Source of the DNA: CAMCXE01 sp046347475 | Lineage (GTDB): Bacteria; Pseudomonadota; Gammaproteobacteria; Pseudomonadales; Cellvibrionaceae | Direction of reading: 5' to 3' | Length of the DNA: 64,000 nucleotides | NCBI GenBank assembly: GCA_046347475.1 | Contig: JAXMGD010000003.1 | Span: 1-64,000, forward strand | In this document: positions 7,407-17,241 of the stretch, one piece after another | Layout: every line of letters starts with the position of its first letter | How positions within the stretch are numbered: position 1 is the first letter of the stretch | Notes under the pieces: generated by a model | Told to the model about the DNA's origin: nothing | What the model saw: the letters and a program-made list of their open reading frames with translations, nothing else | Databases searched by the model: none | Position numbers and translations under genes: made by a program

Positions 7407-9257
7407 TTATAGCTTCTCTAACTGCGCGAGTTTTTCCAAATCCCGCACCGCGCCTTTATCGGCACTGGTGGCCAATAGTGCATAAGCGCGCAACGCCGGG
7501 GAGACTTTGCGCGGGCGCGGCTCGGCAGGTTTCCAGCCCTTGGCATTTTGTTCGCTGCGGCGCGCGGCCAGCACCTCATCGCTTAGCAATACATTAATGC
7601 TGCGGTTAGGAATATCGATGCGAATTAAATCGCCGTTTTGCACCAAGCCAATGGCGCCGCCTGCGGCCGCTTCTGGCGCTACGTGGCCGATGGAGAGGCC
7701 CGAGGTGCCGCCGCTAAAGCGGCCATCGGTGAGCAAGGCGCAGTGTTTGCCCAGGCCCTTGGATTTTAGATACGAGGTTGGATAGAGCATCTCTTGCATA
7801 CCGGGGCCACCTTTGGGGCCTTCGTAACGCACAATCACCACCTCACCTTCTTTAACCTTGCCCTCCAAAATATGCGCCACGGCTTGGTCTTGGCTTTCGG
7901 TAACATGGGCCGGGCCTTCAAATACCCAGCTGGATTCATCCACACCGGCGGTTTTAACCACGCAACCGTCTAGGGCCAAATTGCCCACCAATACCGCCAG
8001 GCCACCCTCTTTGGAAAACGCGTGTTCCACGCTGTGAATACAGCCATGTTCGCGGTCCGCATCCAGGCTTGGCCAGCGGGTGCTTTGGCTAAAGGCCGTT
8101 TGCGTTGGAATGCCCGCCGGGCCCGCTTTAAAAAACTGCACCACCTCCGGCGTGGGGTTAGCCATTATGTCCCACTGCGCCAGCGCCTCTTTAAAATCCA
8201 CGCCATACACCGTGTGGCAGTCGGTATGCAGCAATCCGCCGCGTGCCAATTCACCCAATATAGCCGGGATGCCGCCAGCGCGGTGTACATCTTCTATATG
8301 GTATTTAGGAGTATTGGGGGCCACTTTGCACAGCTGCGGCACTACGCGGCTTAAGCGGTCGATATCGTGCAGGTCAAAATCCACTTCTGCTTCTTTGGCT
8401 AGGGCCAAAATATGCAAAATAGTATTGGTGGAGCCGCCCATGGCGATATCCAAGGTCATGGCATTTTCAAAGGCTTTTTTCGTACAGATAGCACGGGGCA
8501 AAACGCGCGCATCATCGCCCTCGTAATAACGCTTGGCCAGGGCAACAATTTCGCGCCCGGCGCGCAGGAATAATTCTTTGCGATCGCTATGGGTAGCCAG
8601 CACCGTGCCATTACCCGGCAGGGAAAGGCCCAAAGCCTCGGTTAAACAATTCATGGAATTGGCAGTAAACATACCCGAGCAGGAGCCACAGGTGGGGCAG
8701 GCGCTGCGCTCATAGGCGGCCACTTCTTCGTCGCTGGCGGTGTCGCTGGCGGCAATTACCATGGCGTCCACTAAATCCAGTTTGTGCTCAGAGAGTTTGG
8801 TTTTGCCCGCCTCCATAGGCCCGCCGGAGACAAAAATCACCGGAATATTCAGCCGCATAGCCGCCATTAACATGCCCGGAGTGATTTTGTCGCAGTTGGA
8901 AATACACACCATGGCATCGGCGCAGTGGGCGTTGACCATATATTCCACCGAGTCGGCGATTATGTCGCGGCTGGGCAGGCTGTAAAGCATACCGTCATGG
9001 CCCATGGCGATGCCGTCATCCACAGCGATGGTATTAAATTCTTTCGCCACACCACCGGCCGCCTCAATCTCCCGCGCCACCATTTGGCCGAGGTCTTTTA
9101 AATGCACATGGCCGGGGACAAATTGAGTGAAGGAATTCACTACGGCGATTATGGGTTTTTGAAAATCCGCATCCTGCATGCCGGTTGCACGCCAGAGGGC
9201 GCGGGCACCGGCCATATTGCGGCCAGCGGTGGAGGTTTTAGAGCGGTAAATGGGCAT
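7407..9257 (-). CDS. ilvD: Dihydroxy-acid dehydratase IlvD
   Basis: A 616-residue IlvD, the same length as the E. coli enzyme once the start is placed at ATG 9257 (MPIYRSKTSTAGRNMAGAR); the frame is open 26 codons further but lacks family similarity there. It dehydrates 2,3-dihydroxy-isovalerate and 2,3-dihydroxy-3-methylvalerate to the 2-oxo acids of valine and isoleucine synthesis, with an Fe-S cluster and Mg2+. Cluster motifs are intact: NCDKITPGM (C122) and SACPTCGSCSGMF (C187, C190, C193). It stands alone, without ilvA, ilvC or ilvE nearby, and ends in its own terminator. No leader peptide was seen upstream. Confidence 0.97.
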   Translation of the reverse strand: MPIYRSKTSTAGRNMAGARALWRATGMQDADFQKPIIAVVNSFTQFVPGHVHLKDLGQMVAREIEAAGGVAKEFNTIAVDDGIAMGHDGMLYSLPSRDIIADSVEYMVNAHCADAMVCISNCDKITPGMLMAAMRLNIPVIFVSGGPMEAGKTKLSEHKLDLVDAMVIAASDTASDEEVAAYERSACPTCGSCSGMFTANSMNCLTEALGLSLPGNGTVLATHSDRKELFLRAGREIVALAKRYYEGDDARVLPRAICTKKAFENAMTLDIAMGGSTNTILHILALAKEAEVDFDLHDIDRLSRVVPQLCKVAPNTPKYHIEDVHRAGGIPAILGELARGGLLHTDCHTVYGVDFKEALAQWDIMANPTPEVVQFFKAGPAGIPTQTAFSQSTRWPSLDADREHGCIHSVEHAFSKEGGLAVLVGNLALDGCVVKTAGVDESSWVFEGPAHVTESQDQAVAHILEGKVKEGEVVIVRYEGPKGGPGMQEMLYPTSYLKSKGLGKHCALLTDGRFSGGTSGLSIGHVAPEAAAGGAIGLVQNGDLIRIDIPNRSINVLLSDEVLAARRSEQNAKGWKPAEPRPRKVSPALRAYALLATSADKGAVRDLEKLAQLEKL

Positions 9258-9978
9258 GGGGGCCTCGGGTGATGTGCTTTTGGATAAAGGGGGTAGCATA
9301 GCAAAATTTGCTTCGGCCCCGCGCCAGGAAATCAATATGGCACCACCAGACTCCTGGTGCTCTCAGGCAAACGGGCAGCTTAAATAACAAAGGCGCGGTT
9401 CCGCCATAGTAGGTCATATAAATTTGGTCGCTGATTAACCCTAAGCCATTATCAATGAGCTCCTAGCGATTAAAACCAACTGCCAGCTTGGAAAACGGGC
9501 CCCCGATTACCGCATCAAATGACGTGAGCCGAGTTTACAAATTTTAGCCAAGTGCGCCAGGCCAAGAGTACAGCCTACTTTGCAAAGCATTGATGTTTAA
9601 ATGCCAGTTTATGATAATGCTACAAGCTACATTATTTGCATTTGCAGAACTTGTGTTATCCGCCTATCACCCGAATAAACAACGAAAAATACTCTCCAAT
9701 TCTCTATTGCTCAGTTACAAGACCCGTCAAGCCTTGGCTAACCCGTAAGTCCGATTGCAATGGCGAGGCTGGCAACCATATTAGACAAGCTAAATCAGTC
9801 AAAATACAATTAAAGTGGTTGCGCGGGGCTTGCAGGTTTGCACAAGAGCTCTTATTTTTAAAGGGCAGGTTGGAAATGCGTAGTCCGAGCAGGCGGGTTA
9901 GACGCAAAGAAAAATCGTGTTAGACGGATCTCTTCCGCCTAATAAAAACAGTTAATTCTAAATACACGCGGAGAACAA
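9258..9978. other. Long intergenic region, no supported gene
   Basis: This 721-bp stretch between divergent ilvD and the HEPN-like gene has only short frames without an SD or recognisable product. A minus-strand open stretch around 9300-9460 containing MTYYGGTAPLLFKLP might be a gene remnant. The last ~100 bp are A+T-rich and should hold the promoter of the next gene. The stretch marks the edge of the accessory segment. Confidence 0.4.
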
Positions 9979-11268
9979 ATGGAAATTGCGGAAAGTATTA
10001 ATGATTTTGCATCATGGATAGGGGAAATAGCCAGGTGCAAAGTTGAAGAGACCGACGATAGCTTCATCTACAAGTTCAAATCTGCCATGTCAGAGGGCTT
10101 GCAACTGTCTCTTTCCAAAGACAAACTGCGGAATGAAATTACGTTGCTGAGAGAATTCGAATCAACGGCAGAGACAGTTATCACAACAGATAGATCATAT
10201 GAAATTCTTGTAAGAGAAGAAGGCCCGTATTTCAGATTTTCACCGCGCAGCCGAGATGAAAACGTAATCCTTGAAATAGAAGACTCCGAAAACAAAATTA
10301 AATACACCCTGGGTCGACCATCCAACCAGTTCATACTTTTTTTAATTAAAAATGCCGTTGCACATGGTGATCCGAGAGCATTATGTAGACCTTTAATGAA
10401 TGCCTCAACGATGCGGAGGACGATCGAAGAACAACCCTGCGTTTTTGATTATCTCAAGAAATTCATCGCCGGAAGAATGACGCTTAAAGTAAAATCCGAT
10501 ACCCGCAAGTCACCCAGCGACTTCGATAAGTTTTCCTCCGCATTTCTTTTTAATATCACTTACAATACTGATACGGCGTTAGTTCAGCAAAGAGACTTCG
10601 ATGAGCTAATGAGAACAAGTAGAATCACAAGAAATCGGAGATCGAACATAGATGAAATCGATCCCCCTCGAAGAACATATGTGCCAGACCTTATTCATCA
10701 CTATCAATTGGCTGTTGGCACTGAAAATCCAATGCTTGAGTATATTTGCTACTACCACATAGCCGAGCATTTCTTTGAAAGCGTATTTAATGAAGACCTA
10801 GTAGATAAAGTGAGGAACAAACTAACCCACCCGGACTTTTCCTATAAGAGGAAAAAAGATATTTCCGCTCTCATTAAAGAAATTGGCAAATCGATCAAGA
10901 TGCGTGACGACAGCATGACCTTTAACGAGCAGGAAGGACTTCGATTAACTCTCAAAAAATATTTGAACATAAATGAGCTAGTACAAAAGCTTAATGACTA
11001 CGATAAAAGCCTAATAGACTATTACAAACTTGAGCCAGTAGTATTTTCTGGCGCAGGAACAGTTCATCTTGAAGGTGATGACGAAGAGCTAACATTCAAA
11101 CACTTAGCTGCAAGAATATATAAGAATCGAAACTCAATCGTACACAGCAAAGAATGGGAAAAAGAAAAATACACCCCTTTTAGAGATGACAAAACCTTAG
11201 TAAAAGAAGTTCCTTTGCTGAGATTTATATCCGAGAAAATAATTTTTGAAACATCCACTGTCGTGTAA
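9979..11268 (+). CDS. Hypothetical protein with a C-terminal HEPN-like motif (Apea-type)
   Basis: A 429-residue soluble protein from a clearly A+T-rich gene. Most of it was not recognised. Near the C-terminus, NRNSIVHSKEWEKEKYTPF contains R384-x4-H389, the RNxxxH motif of HEPN RNase domains, and the arrangement recalls Apea-like HEPN proteins. HEPN domains are frequent in abortive infection, toxin-antitoxin and anti-phage systems, where they cleave RNA. A defence role fits the composition and the isolated position but is not shown. The ATG follows GGAG eight bases upstream. No antitoxin or nucleotidyltransferase partner is adjacent. Confidence 0.6.
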   Translation: MEIAESINDFASWIGEIARCKVEETDDSFIYKFKSAMSEGLQLSLSKDKLRNEITLLREFESTAETVITTDRSYEILVREEGPYFRFSPRSRDENVILEIEDSENKIKYTLGRPSNQFILFLIKNAVAHGDPRALCRPLMNASTMRRTIEEQPCVFDYLKKFIAGRMTLKVKSDTRKSPSDFDKFSSAFLFNITYNTDTALVQQRDFDELMRTSRITRNRRSNIDEIDPPRRTYVPDLIHHYQLAVGTENPMLEYICYYHIAEHFFESVFNEDLVDKVRNKLTHPDFSYKRKKDISALIKEIGKSIKMRDDSMTFNEQEGLRLTLKKYLNINELVQKLNDYDKSLIDYYKLEPVVFSGAGTVHLEGDDEELTFKHLAARIYKNRNSIVHSKEWEKEKYTPFRDDKTLVKEVPLLRFISEKIIFETSTVV

Positions 11269-11781
11269 CGCATAACCCGGAGTGATTTTTGGGATCGCGT
11301 AGGTCGAAAAAGCTAAAAGCGCCTTCCGACATCTATCTGGCAGCACAACGCCTGGCCAGACCTTGTGGCTTCATGGAAATATTCACGCTGGGAGACACCA
11401 CGCTTTTCCGACCGTCGAACTAAGCAGACGTGTATATATCCGCAACAAGACGCACATTCGAAGCGAATTTTTTAATATTTTGGCTTGTACCCACTTTATA
11501 CAAGTGGCAACTATCAGATTAGAATAGGCGCCACCACAAATCGCCGCACCTATGCCATAACTTGCGCAGGCAACCACACGAGTTTTTGCCATAATCAATG
11601 GCTGCGCAGATCAGACATTAAAATATATTTACAGAATTAAGAAGACGTTTTGTAACGCGCAGATGTGGATGGGAGAATTCGATTAACAATCACGCTGGGA
11701 GAAGCAGAAATCGCAACCCCGGTTTGGCTTAGGATGCATGAGCCATTACTCTTAACAACGCGGTTATCATAGGAGCCGATT
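11269..11781. other. Intergenic region, no supported gene
   Basis: The 513 bp after the HEPN-like gene hold no convincing frame. A degenerate inverted repeat at 11299-11332 (GTAGGTCG then TTCCGACAT) resembles widespread GTAGGTCGGA...TCCGACAT intergenic repeats. A minus-strand frame at 11383-11592 is hydrophobic at its N-terminus but lacks an SD. Confidence 0.35.
11299..11332. repeat. Degenerate GTAGGTCG...CCGACAT inverted repeat
   Basis: Short arms AGGTCGAAA and TTCCGAC pair with one mismatch around an A-rich centre. The pattern matches a common class of intergenic repeats in gammaproteobacteria. It is weak because only one copy is seen here. Confidence 0.35.
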
Positions 11782-12207
11782 ATGGGAAACAAAATTATAC
11801 TAGCGGGCCTTTTATTAGCACTTTCAGGGTGTGGCAGCGATAAATCTAAGCAAGACGGGTACTCTTGCTTTTTAGGTTCTCCAGTTCCGCAGGTTGAGGT
11901 AAATGTAACCAATGCCCTGGGAGGCCCCGCTATCAAAAACGCCAAGGTTAAGGTTATTCAGATCGGCAAATCCAGTAGCGGCTCTTTCGATGCGGTGTAC
12001 GTCGACAATGCTAGCGGCCAAGGCTCCTATATCTCAACAGGGCATATAAATGAGCGCGAGTACCAGATCAATATTTCCGTGTCCGCTGAAGGCTTCCAAA
12101 ATTATCAGTCCAAAAATGTAGCGTTTAGTCAACCCGTTTGTGGCGGGGGCGATACCACTACCTATTTTACCGTAAATTTATGCCCCACTGGCGCCACCTG
12201 CCAGTAG
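11782..12207 (+). CDS. Small predicted lipoprotein, 141 aa
   Basis: The N-terminus MGNKIILAGLLLALSGCGSD is a typical lipoprotein signal with lipobox L-S-G-C (Cys17). The mature ~125 residues form a strand-rich domain resembling a carboxypeptidase-regulatory or other small Ig-like fold: VEVNVTNALGGPAIKNAKV reads as a 'property that can be elaborated' strand pair. Several cysteines (including PVCGGG, NLCPTGATCQ) may form disulfides, as expected outside the cytoplasm. The ATG follows AGGAG by eight bases. Function unknown. No operon partner is closer than the membrane protein 114 bp downstream. Confidence 0.72.
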   Translation: MGNKIILAGLLLALSGCGSDKSKQDGYSCFLGSPVPQVEVNVTNALGGPAIKNAKVKVIQIGKSSSGSFDAVYVDNASGQGSYISTGHINEREYQINISVSAEGFQNYQSKNVAFSQPVCGGGDTTTYFTVNLCPTGATCQ

Positions 12208-12321
12208 CAAAGACAGAGTGAATCAAAGTGTCAGAGATCTTGAATTCTATTTTCAACGCTCCTACCCCTTTTATTGGCACCCCACAAAAATAGCCAGATA
12301 CGTAGCCTTGCGTGAGGTCGA

Positions 12322-12759
12322 ATGATGAATATTGTTAAGGCTACATTTTGGGCGTCCCTAGCCTATATTATTCCGCCGTTATGGTTCCTTCAGTCCGGCT
12401 GGGTTGAAATGCATTCACAAGGATCGGACACAAATGATTCGGGTGTCGTGCAAGGTTACGTAGTTTTTGGCCTAGCATCTATTTCAGCACTAATTTGCGT
12501 TGTCGTTTTTTTCCCTCTGATTGCGAAACGATTGGGTACTACTTTTACATCAAAGAAATGGGTGTATCACAATATAGCGGCCATCGCCTCTTTGGCGTTC
12601 TTTGCTGCGGCAATCTTCGAACTCAATGCAGGGCACTCGAGCATCATCGAGGGGTTTATGGTGGCGGCTGTTTTGACTATACCTTTTGCAATACTTTTTT
12701 TGATTCTAATTTCCCCTGCAATGTACGTATGGTTGCGTATTGCCAATAGGCGCCGATAA
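12322..12759 (+). CDS. Four-helix membrane protein, unknown
   Basis: A 145-residue protein with four predicted membrane helices: ~5-25, 45-65, 82-100 and 110-138. It ends in a basic tail (RIANRRR) that would sit in the cytoplasm. GAGG lies just upstream of two consecutive ATG codons, and either could be the start. No family was recognised. Its place beside a lipoprotein and a CPBP protease in an accessory stretch gives no clear role. Confidence 0.62.
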   Translation: MMNIVKATFWASLAYIIPPLWFLQSGWVEMHSQGSDTNDSGVVQGYVVFGLASISALICVVVFFPLIAKRLGTTFTSKKWVYHNIAAIASLAFFAAAIFELNAGHSSIIEGFMVAAVLTIPFAILFLILISPAMYVWLRIANRRR

Positions 12760-13163
12760 CCGATAACAGGTCGCGCATATAGGCTCGACCTCAAAGCTAG
12801 TTAGAGACATTGATCAATTGTTTGATTTCAAGGTATCTGATCCCTTGATGCTAGCGCTTAACCATAAAATTACTTTGCAAACAGGACAAATGCTTGCAAC
12901 ACCAGGGCGGCAAAGACAATCGCCAGATGCGTATCATCGCCGCGTAGGCGCAGACGACACACGAAAACAAGCGCACGCAATAGTGACCACCTAAAAACAA
13001 TAGGCCCGCACCTACACCAACTCCTGCGCTCTAGCTTCGCAACGTCTAAATACCTGAAAACAACGCTAATATTGATTGCGCGGTGGTATTCTATGGCAAC
13101 TCCACTGCCCCTCAATTTTGTTGCGCAGGTTTTGAGCATGTCATCAATCACGCTGAGCACCCT
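12760..13163. other. Intergenic region with a doubtful antisense frame
   Basis: About 400 bp precede the CPBP gene. A 96-codon minus-strand frame (12870-13160) covers most of it and runs up to the CPBP start. It ends in a hydrophobic stretch (LAIVFAALVLQAFVLFAK) but has no SD and would take up the CPBP promoter. It is not accepted as a gene. Confidence 0.3.
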
Positions 13164-13991
13164 ATGATGCTACTATCAAAATCAAATCTCTATTTTTTTA
13201 CGCCTGTGCTTGCGCTATTGGCCATTTTAACCGCAACCCATTTTCTCCCCTTAAGTAGCGCATTTTTAATTGCTGCGTTCACACTGGTTTTGTTCGCATA
13301 TCGCTATTTTTCCAGCGCTCAAAAAACATTGGGCATGTATCTATCCTGGTTGTCGGCCATTGCGCTTGGAATAGGTGTAGGCCTTTATAGGCCCGCAGGT
13401 TTTAACTACCCTCTGGTATTTAGTGTCAGCCAATTACACGAAGGCGGCTCGCCTTTTAGTTTGTATATCAATATCGCAAAATTATTAGCAGGCTACATCA
13501 CCGTATATCTGCTAATTTCCTTCGGCGAGAAGGCCAAACCTTTTATTCAAAACCGCACCCAGCAATTTTTAATGGCCGTTGGGCTGGGGCTTTTTGTGGT
13601 GTTGATTGCTTATTTTGCCCTGGGCTTGGGGTTTTACTTGAAGACTTTGGAGTATATAACGCTATTCGCTCTGGTAAATTTACTGGTGACCTGTGTGGCA
13701 GAAGAAGCCTTTATGCGTTTATTGCTGCAAGCACAGCTGCATAAATTCTTAAGCGGCAAGCTCGCCAGCACTTGTCAGCTGGAGGCGATTCCCCTACTCA
13801 TCACCACCGGTATTTTTGTGCTTATGCACTTTTCTGCGAATGTAACTGTTTTAGGGGTATTTGCCCTGGCGGGGTTTTGTTACGGCTTGGTGTATAGCCT
13901 TACTAAAAACGTCTGGGCCTGTGTGGCGGTGCACTTTACGGTTAATATTGTGCATTTTTCGCTGTTAACCTATCCACTAGCAAAATTTTGA
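13164..13991 (+). CDS. CPBP-family intramembrane metalloprotease
   Basis: A 275-residue polytopic membrane protein with about eight helices. The three CPBP/Abi motifs are present: EEAFMR (E180, E181, R185), LMHF (H222) and HFTVNIVHF (H257, N261). These residues bind the metal and form the active site of Rce1-type proteases; bacterial members often act in bacteriocin self-immunity or processing. The frame is open 27 codons upstream, but that part is not hydrophobic and overlaps the promoter region. The Met pair at 13164/13167 opens the first helix and is preferred, though its SD is weak. No bacteriocin gene was seen beside it. Confidence 0.8.
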   Translation: MMLLSKSNLYFFTPVLALLAILTATHFLPLSSAFLIAAFTLVLFAYRYFSSAQKTLGMYLSWLSAIALGIGVGLYRPAGFNYPLVFSVSQLHEGGSPFSLYINIAKLLAGYITVYLLISFGEKAKPFIQNRTQQFLMAVGLGLFVVLIAYFALGLGFYLKTLEYITLFALVNLLVTCVAEEAFMRLLLQAQLHKFLSGKLASTCQLEAIPLLITTGIFVLMHFSANVTVLGVFALAGFCYGLVYSLTKNVWACVAVHFTVNIVHFSLLTYPLAKF

Positions 13992-14620
13992 TTTTTGCTA
14001 GCCAATGGAAATTTTTAAGCCTTTCTCAATTAGTTTTGGTTGGCTGAACGAGAGTTGCATGGCGCAGAGCATAAAGACCTGATTGATCAGGCACGCACAC
14101 AATTTATAGGCATGTCGCCAAGGCTCATGGCTTATGCAACACATACGATGTTCGCCTTTAATATCTGCAAACTCTTCATCCCGCGCATGTTCTTGGGAGT
14201 CATCCCGCGCGTAGTCGCAGGATTCACACACGCCCTCCCTACTCTATCTGCGCCCCTGTATAGGTGCCAGCCAACACGCCGCCAATCCAGCCCTTGATCA
14301 CACCCACGAAAAATCCCCAAGCTTGCCGGGCGCGCTCAAGCCAGCAGATAGTGATTTATTAGCCTCACACCATGCCAACCAAATCACACAATGGCGCACA
14401 ACCGCCACGCTCAGCCTCGGCAAAATGAAAGAGTTCACGTTTAAAGATGATTCGGGCGCCAAGTTCAAAACCCTGTGCTAGCATCATTAAACCGCAACAC
14501 CCTCGTATCAAAGTGTTTACTGCTGTACCCGCCCCATGAATTTATCCGCTGATCCGCAAGGCTCAGCCTAAAGGAATGATCGGCGCCCGCTTTTGTTGTA
14601 TTAATATTTAGGAGATGTAC
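13992..14620. other. Long intergenic region with a possible gene remnant
   Basis: About 630 bp lie upstream of the cellulase gene. A plus-strand frame without a start codon runs from about 14220 to a TAG at 14479-14481 and ends in protein-like sequence (LGKMKEFTFKDDSGAKFKTL), perhaps the tail of a decayed gene. The promoter of the cellulase gene should lie in the last 100 bp. No repeat or RNA gene was recognised. Confidence 0.35.
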
Positions 14621-17164
14621 GTGACTAAATCGTTACTTTGTAAACCCACCTTGGCGCTGGCCGCAGGCCTCATGCTGCCTTGCACCCACCTCTACGCCCT
14701 GGATAACGGCACCCAAACCAGCAGTAAATTCCGCATCAATTACGCCGGTTATTTGCCTCAAGCGAATAAATTAGCGCTGTATATTGCCAGCAATACCGGC
14801 GCAAAAAGTTGGTCTATTAGCGGCACCAATTGCTCGGGCACTACTAGCACCTATGTCACTAACGATAAAAGCTCCGGCGATAGTTTTTATAAAATTGATT
14901 TTTCCTCCTGCGTCCAAACCGGCACTAATTTAAAACTGGTAGTAGGCACCGACCAATCCCCCGCCTTTGATATTTCCAGTGACCCTTATGGCGCGATGAA
15001 ATACGAATTTTTTGATTATTTTAAAGATCACGAAGCCAGCGCCACCTTCAACCAAACTAAAAATAGCTGGCAGACAGGCTTATCCTTAACCTTCTCTTAT
15101 GTAAAAGATGCGGGCGATAACGGCGCTTACCCGGTCAATACTGCGGAGGCCTCTTGGGCATTAATGAATATGCTGGAGACCTATCCGGCGATTAACACCT
15201 ATTACAGTACGCGCATGAGTGGTGCGCGCACTATGTATCAACAATTAATTACGCTGACAGACCAATTTAATTACACGCTGTCTCATAACCGTAAACTTGC
15301 GATCCCTAAATTCCACACCAACGTTAATTCTTCTTGGGCTGCGTGCGCTCCATTTACCAGCGGCACCTGTATTTCTGAGCCAGAAACTAAAGCGACCTTT
15401 TCCACGGCCCGCGCTTTAGCGGGTATGGCGCGCATTCACGCCACCTATGGCACCAGCACCACGGCCAATGCGGCGTATCAAAAAGCCAAAACCGCCCTAG
15501 CGAATGCCCGCAGCGAGCCTTTGACCTGCAAACAAATTGATGCCTTCGGTGGCGAAGGCGGTATGTACCCGGATAACGACCCCTATAGCATTTACCGCAA
15601 TCCAAAATCGACGCGGGATAATTGTGTTACCGATAAAAATAATACCCAGGATGACGAATACGCAGCCCTGGTGGAAAATTATTTAGCCGCCTTAAAACTG
15701 GGTATTACAGCCGATGCAAGCGCGTTAGCCAGTTTAATTACCAGCAGCCCACGCTTTAATGAAGCATCTTCCTATTGGTGGGGAGCGGTGGCGATGGAAG
15801 CGAATTTATCCTTGTTGTCCAACCAAGCCTTGCACAGCTTAAATTTAGATACATTAAAAGCGAATATTCTGCTGAAAGCTGATGAGATCCGCGCAAATCA
15901 AGCCTTGGGTTATCCAGGTGTAACCTGGAACCCCAATTCCACTCAGTGGAATACCGGCGATCAAGATACCGCCGATAATAATGTGCGCTGGGGCTCCCAC
16001 CGCAACGCGTTAAATGATGCACGTATTTTAATGGCGGCGGCGGAAATTCAAAAAGCTAAAAACTTAATTCCGTCTGCGGCAAGTTATGCGCGCAGCGCTA
16101 TTCAAGTGCTTGACCATATAGCCGGTATTAATGCGATGAACCTCACCATGTTCACCGCCAATGGCTATAGCAGTATTTTTGAAAATGCTGTGGAGCGCAC
16201 TCACGATGGCGCTGACGGCGGCAATAGTTGGCCCGGTAAATTAGTGCTCGGCCCCAACAATTGGACGAACGCCGACGACCCGGATATGCCCGCATTTAAT
16301 TCCAAACCCGGTTTAAAAATGTTTGCCCCCACAGGCACCGGTTGGTCATCGCGTGAAGTGTCCATAGATGCCAACGCCGCCTTAGTGGCCGTTGCCTATT
16401 ATGCAACTGAAGTGGCGCCGGCTCTTTTGGCGTTGGACCCACTGGGCAGCACGGGTACCACTACCAATATTCCAGCAGCGCCCACCAATTTGACGGCCCA
16501 AGCCGCCAGTTCGTCCAGTATTAATTTGGCCTGGACGGACAAAGCCGGTGCAAATAATGATGCCGAGCAGGGCTACTATGTGTACCGCAATACCACCAAT
16601 TCTAAGCCTGTAAGCGCCACCGCAACCCTGGCCGCCAATTCCACCTCTTACAGTGCTACTGGTCTTACGGCCAGCACGCCTTATTATTTCTGGGTGGAAG
16701 CGTTTAATGGCCAAGGCGTATCCGCTGCTATTAGCGCAACAGCCACCACCAGCGCTGCGACAAGTTCGTCAAGTTCCTCAAGCTCGTCAAGTTCATCTAG
16801 CTCCTCAAGCAGTTCAGGTGGCGCCACCACGAAAAATATCGTGGTGAGAATGCGTGGCGTTGCGGGTACCGAGTCGGTGTCTTTATTGGTGAATGGCGTC
16901 AGCTTAAAAACCTGGACGGTCACAACCGCCATGGCTAACTACTCATTTTCCACTACCGCCAGCGGCCCAATTCGCGTGAGTTTCACCAATGATGCCAGCG
17001 GCCGCGATGTGCAAATTGATTATATTACCGTTAACAACCTAACCCGCCAGGCGGAACAACAAACGGAAAATACTGGCGCCTGGGGCAATAACCGCTGCGG
17101 CGGTGGCGCACCGTCGGAGTGGTTAAATTGCAATGGTTATATAGGATTTGGCAATACGCCTTAA
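14621..17164 (+). CDS. Secreted GH9 endoglucanase with FN3 and CBM60-like modules
   Basis: An 847-residue secreted glycoside hydrolase, expected to cut beta-1,4-glucan. Order: signal peptide (~1-27), N-terminal Ig-like domain (~35-118), GH9 catalytic domain (~125-605), fibronectin type III (~618-710), an 18-serine linker and a C-terminal module (~738-847). GH9 hallmarks are YVKDAGDNGAYPVN with the catalytic-base aspartates and SSREVSIDANAALV with the acid Glu (~579). The last module (VVRMRGVAGTE, FTNDASGRDVQIDYI, EWLNCNGYIGFG) matches CBM60, which binds beta-glycans through calcium. An ATG six bases upstream (14615) abuts GGAG; GTG 14621 is correctly spaced from GGAG at 14611-14614 and is preferred. 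Confidence 0.93.
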   Translation: MTKSLLCKPTLALAAGLMLPCTHLYALDNGTQTSSKFRINYAGYLPQANKLALYIASNTGAKSWSISGTNCSGTTSTYVTNDKSSGDSFYKIDFSSCVQTGTNLKLVVGTDQSPAFDISSDPYGAMKYEFFDYFKDHEASATFNQTKNSWQTGLSLTFSYVKDAGDNGAYPVNTAEASWALMNMLETYPAINTYYSTRMSGARTMYQQLITLTDQFNYTLSHNRKLAIPKFHTNVNSSWAACAPFTSGTCISEPETKATFSTARALAGMARIHATYGTSTTANAAYQKAKTALANARSEPLTCKQIDAFGGEGGMYPDNDPYSIYRNPKSTRDNCVTDKNNTQDDEYAALVENYLAALKLGITADASALASLITSSPRFNEASSYWWGAVAMEANLSLLSNQALHSLNLDTLKANILLKADEIRANQALGYPGVTWNPNSTQWNTGDQDTADNNVRWGSHRNALNDARILMAAAEIQKAKNLIPSAASYARSAIQVLDHIAGINAMNLTMFTANGYSSIFENAVERTHDGADGGNSWPGKLVLGPNNWTNADDPDMPAFNSKPGLKMFAPTGTGWSSREVSIDANAALVAVAYYATEVAPALLALDPLGSTGTTTNIPAAPTNLTAQAASSSSINLAWTDKAGANNDAEQGYYVYRNTTNSKPVSATATLAANSTSYSATGLTASTPYYFWVEAFNGQGVSAAISATATTSAATSSSSSSSSSSSSSSSSSSGGATTKNIVVRMRGVAGTESVSLLVNGVSLKTWTVTTAMANYSFSTTASGPIRVSFTNDASGRDVQIDYITVNNLTRQAEQQTENTGAWGNNRCGGGAPSEWLNCNGYIGFGNTP

Positions 17165-17203
17165 TTGATTTAAGCGCTGAAATTTACAGCGCGCACAACA
17201 CAC

Positions 17204-17241
17204 AAGCCCGAGTTGAAGTAAAAGCCAACTCGGGCTTTTTT
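17204..17241 (+). terminator. Rho-independent terminator of the GH9 gene
   Basis: The stem AAGCCCGAGTTG/CAACTCGGGCTT closes a 10-base loop and is followed by a T run. It lies about 40 bp after the cellulase stop. A smaller GCGCTG/CAGCGC hairpin precedes it. Confidence 0.9.

Noticed and set aside
11383..11592. Minus-strand small frame with a hydrophobic N-terminus
   Set aside because: No SD, and its second half is not protein-like; too weak to call.
12870..13160. Minus-strand 96-codon frame with a hydrophobic end
   Set aside because: No SD, runs up to the CPBP start and shows no recognisable domain.
9336..14600. Integron cassette array
   Set aside because: The string of odd small genes prompted a look for attC sites, but no paired GTTRRRY/RYYYAAC boxes at gene ends and no integrase were found.
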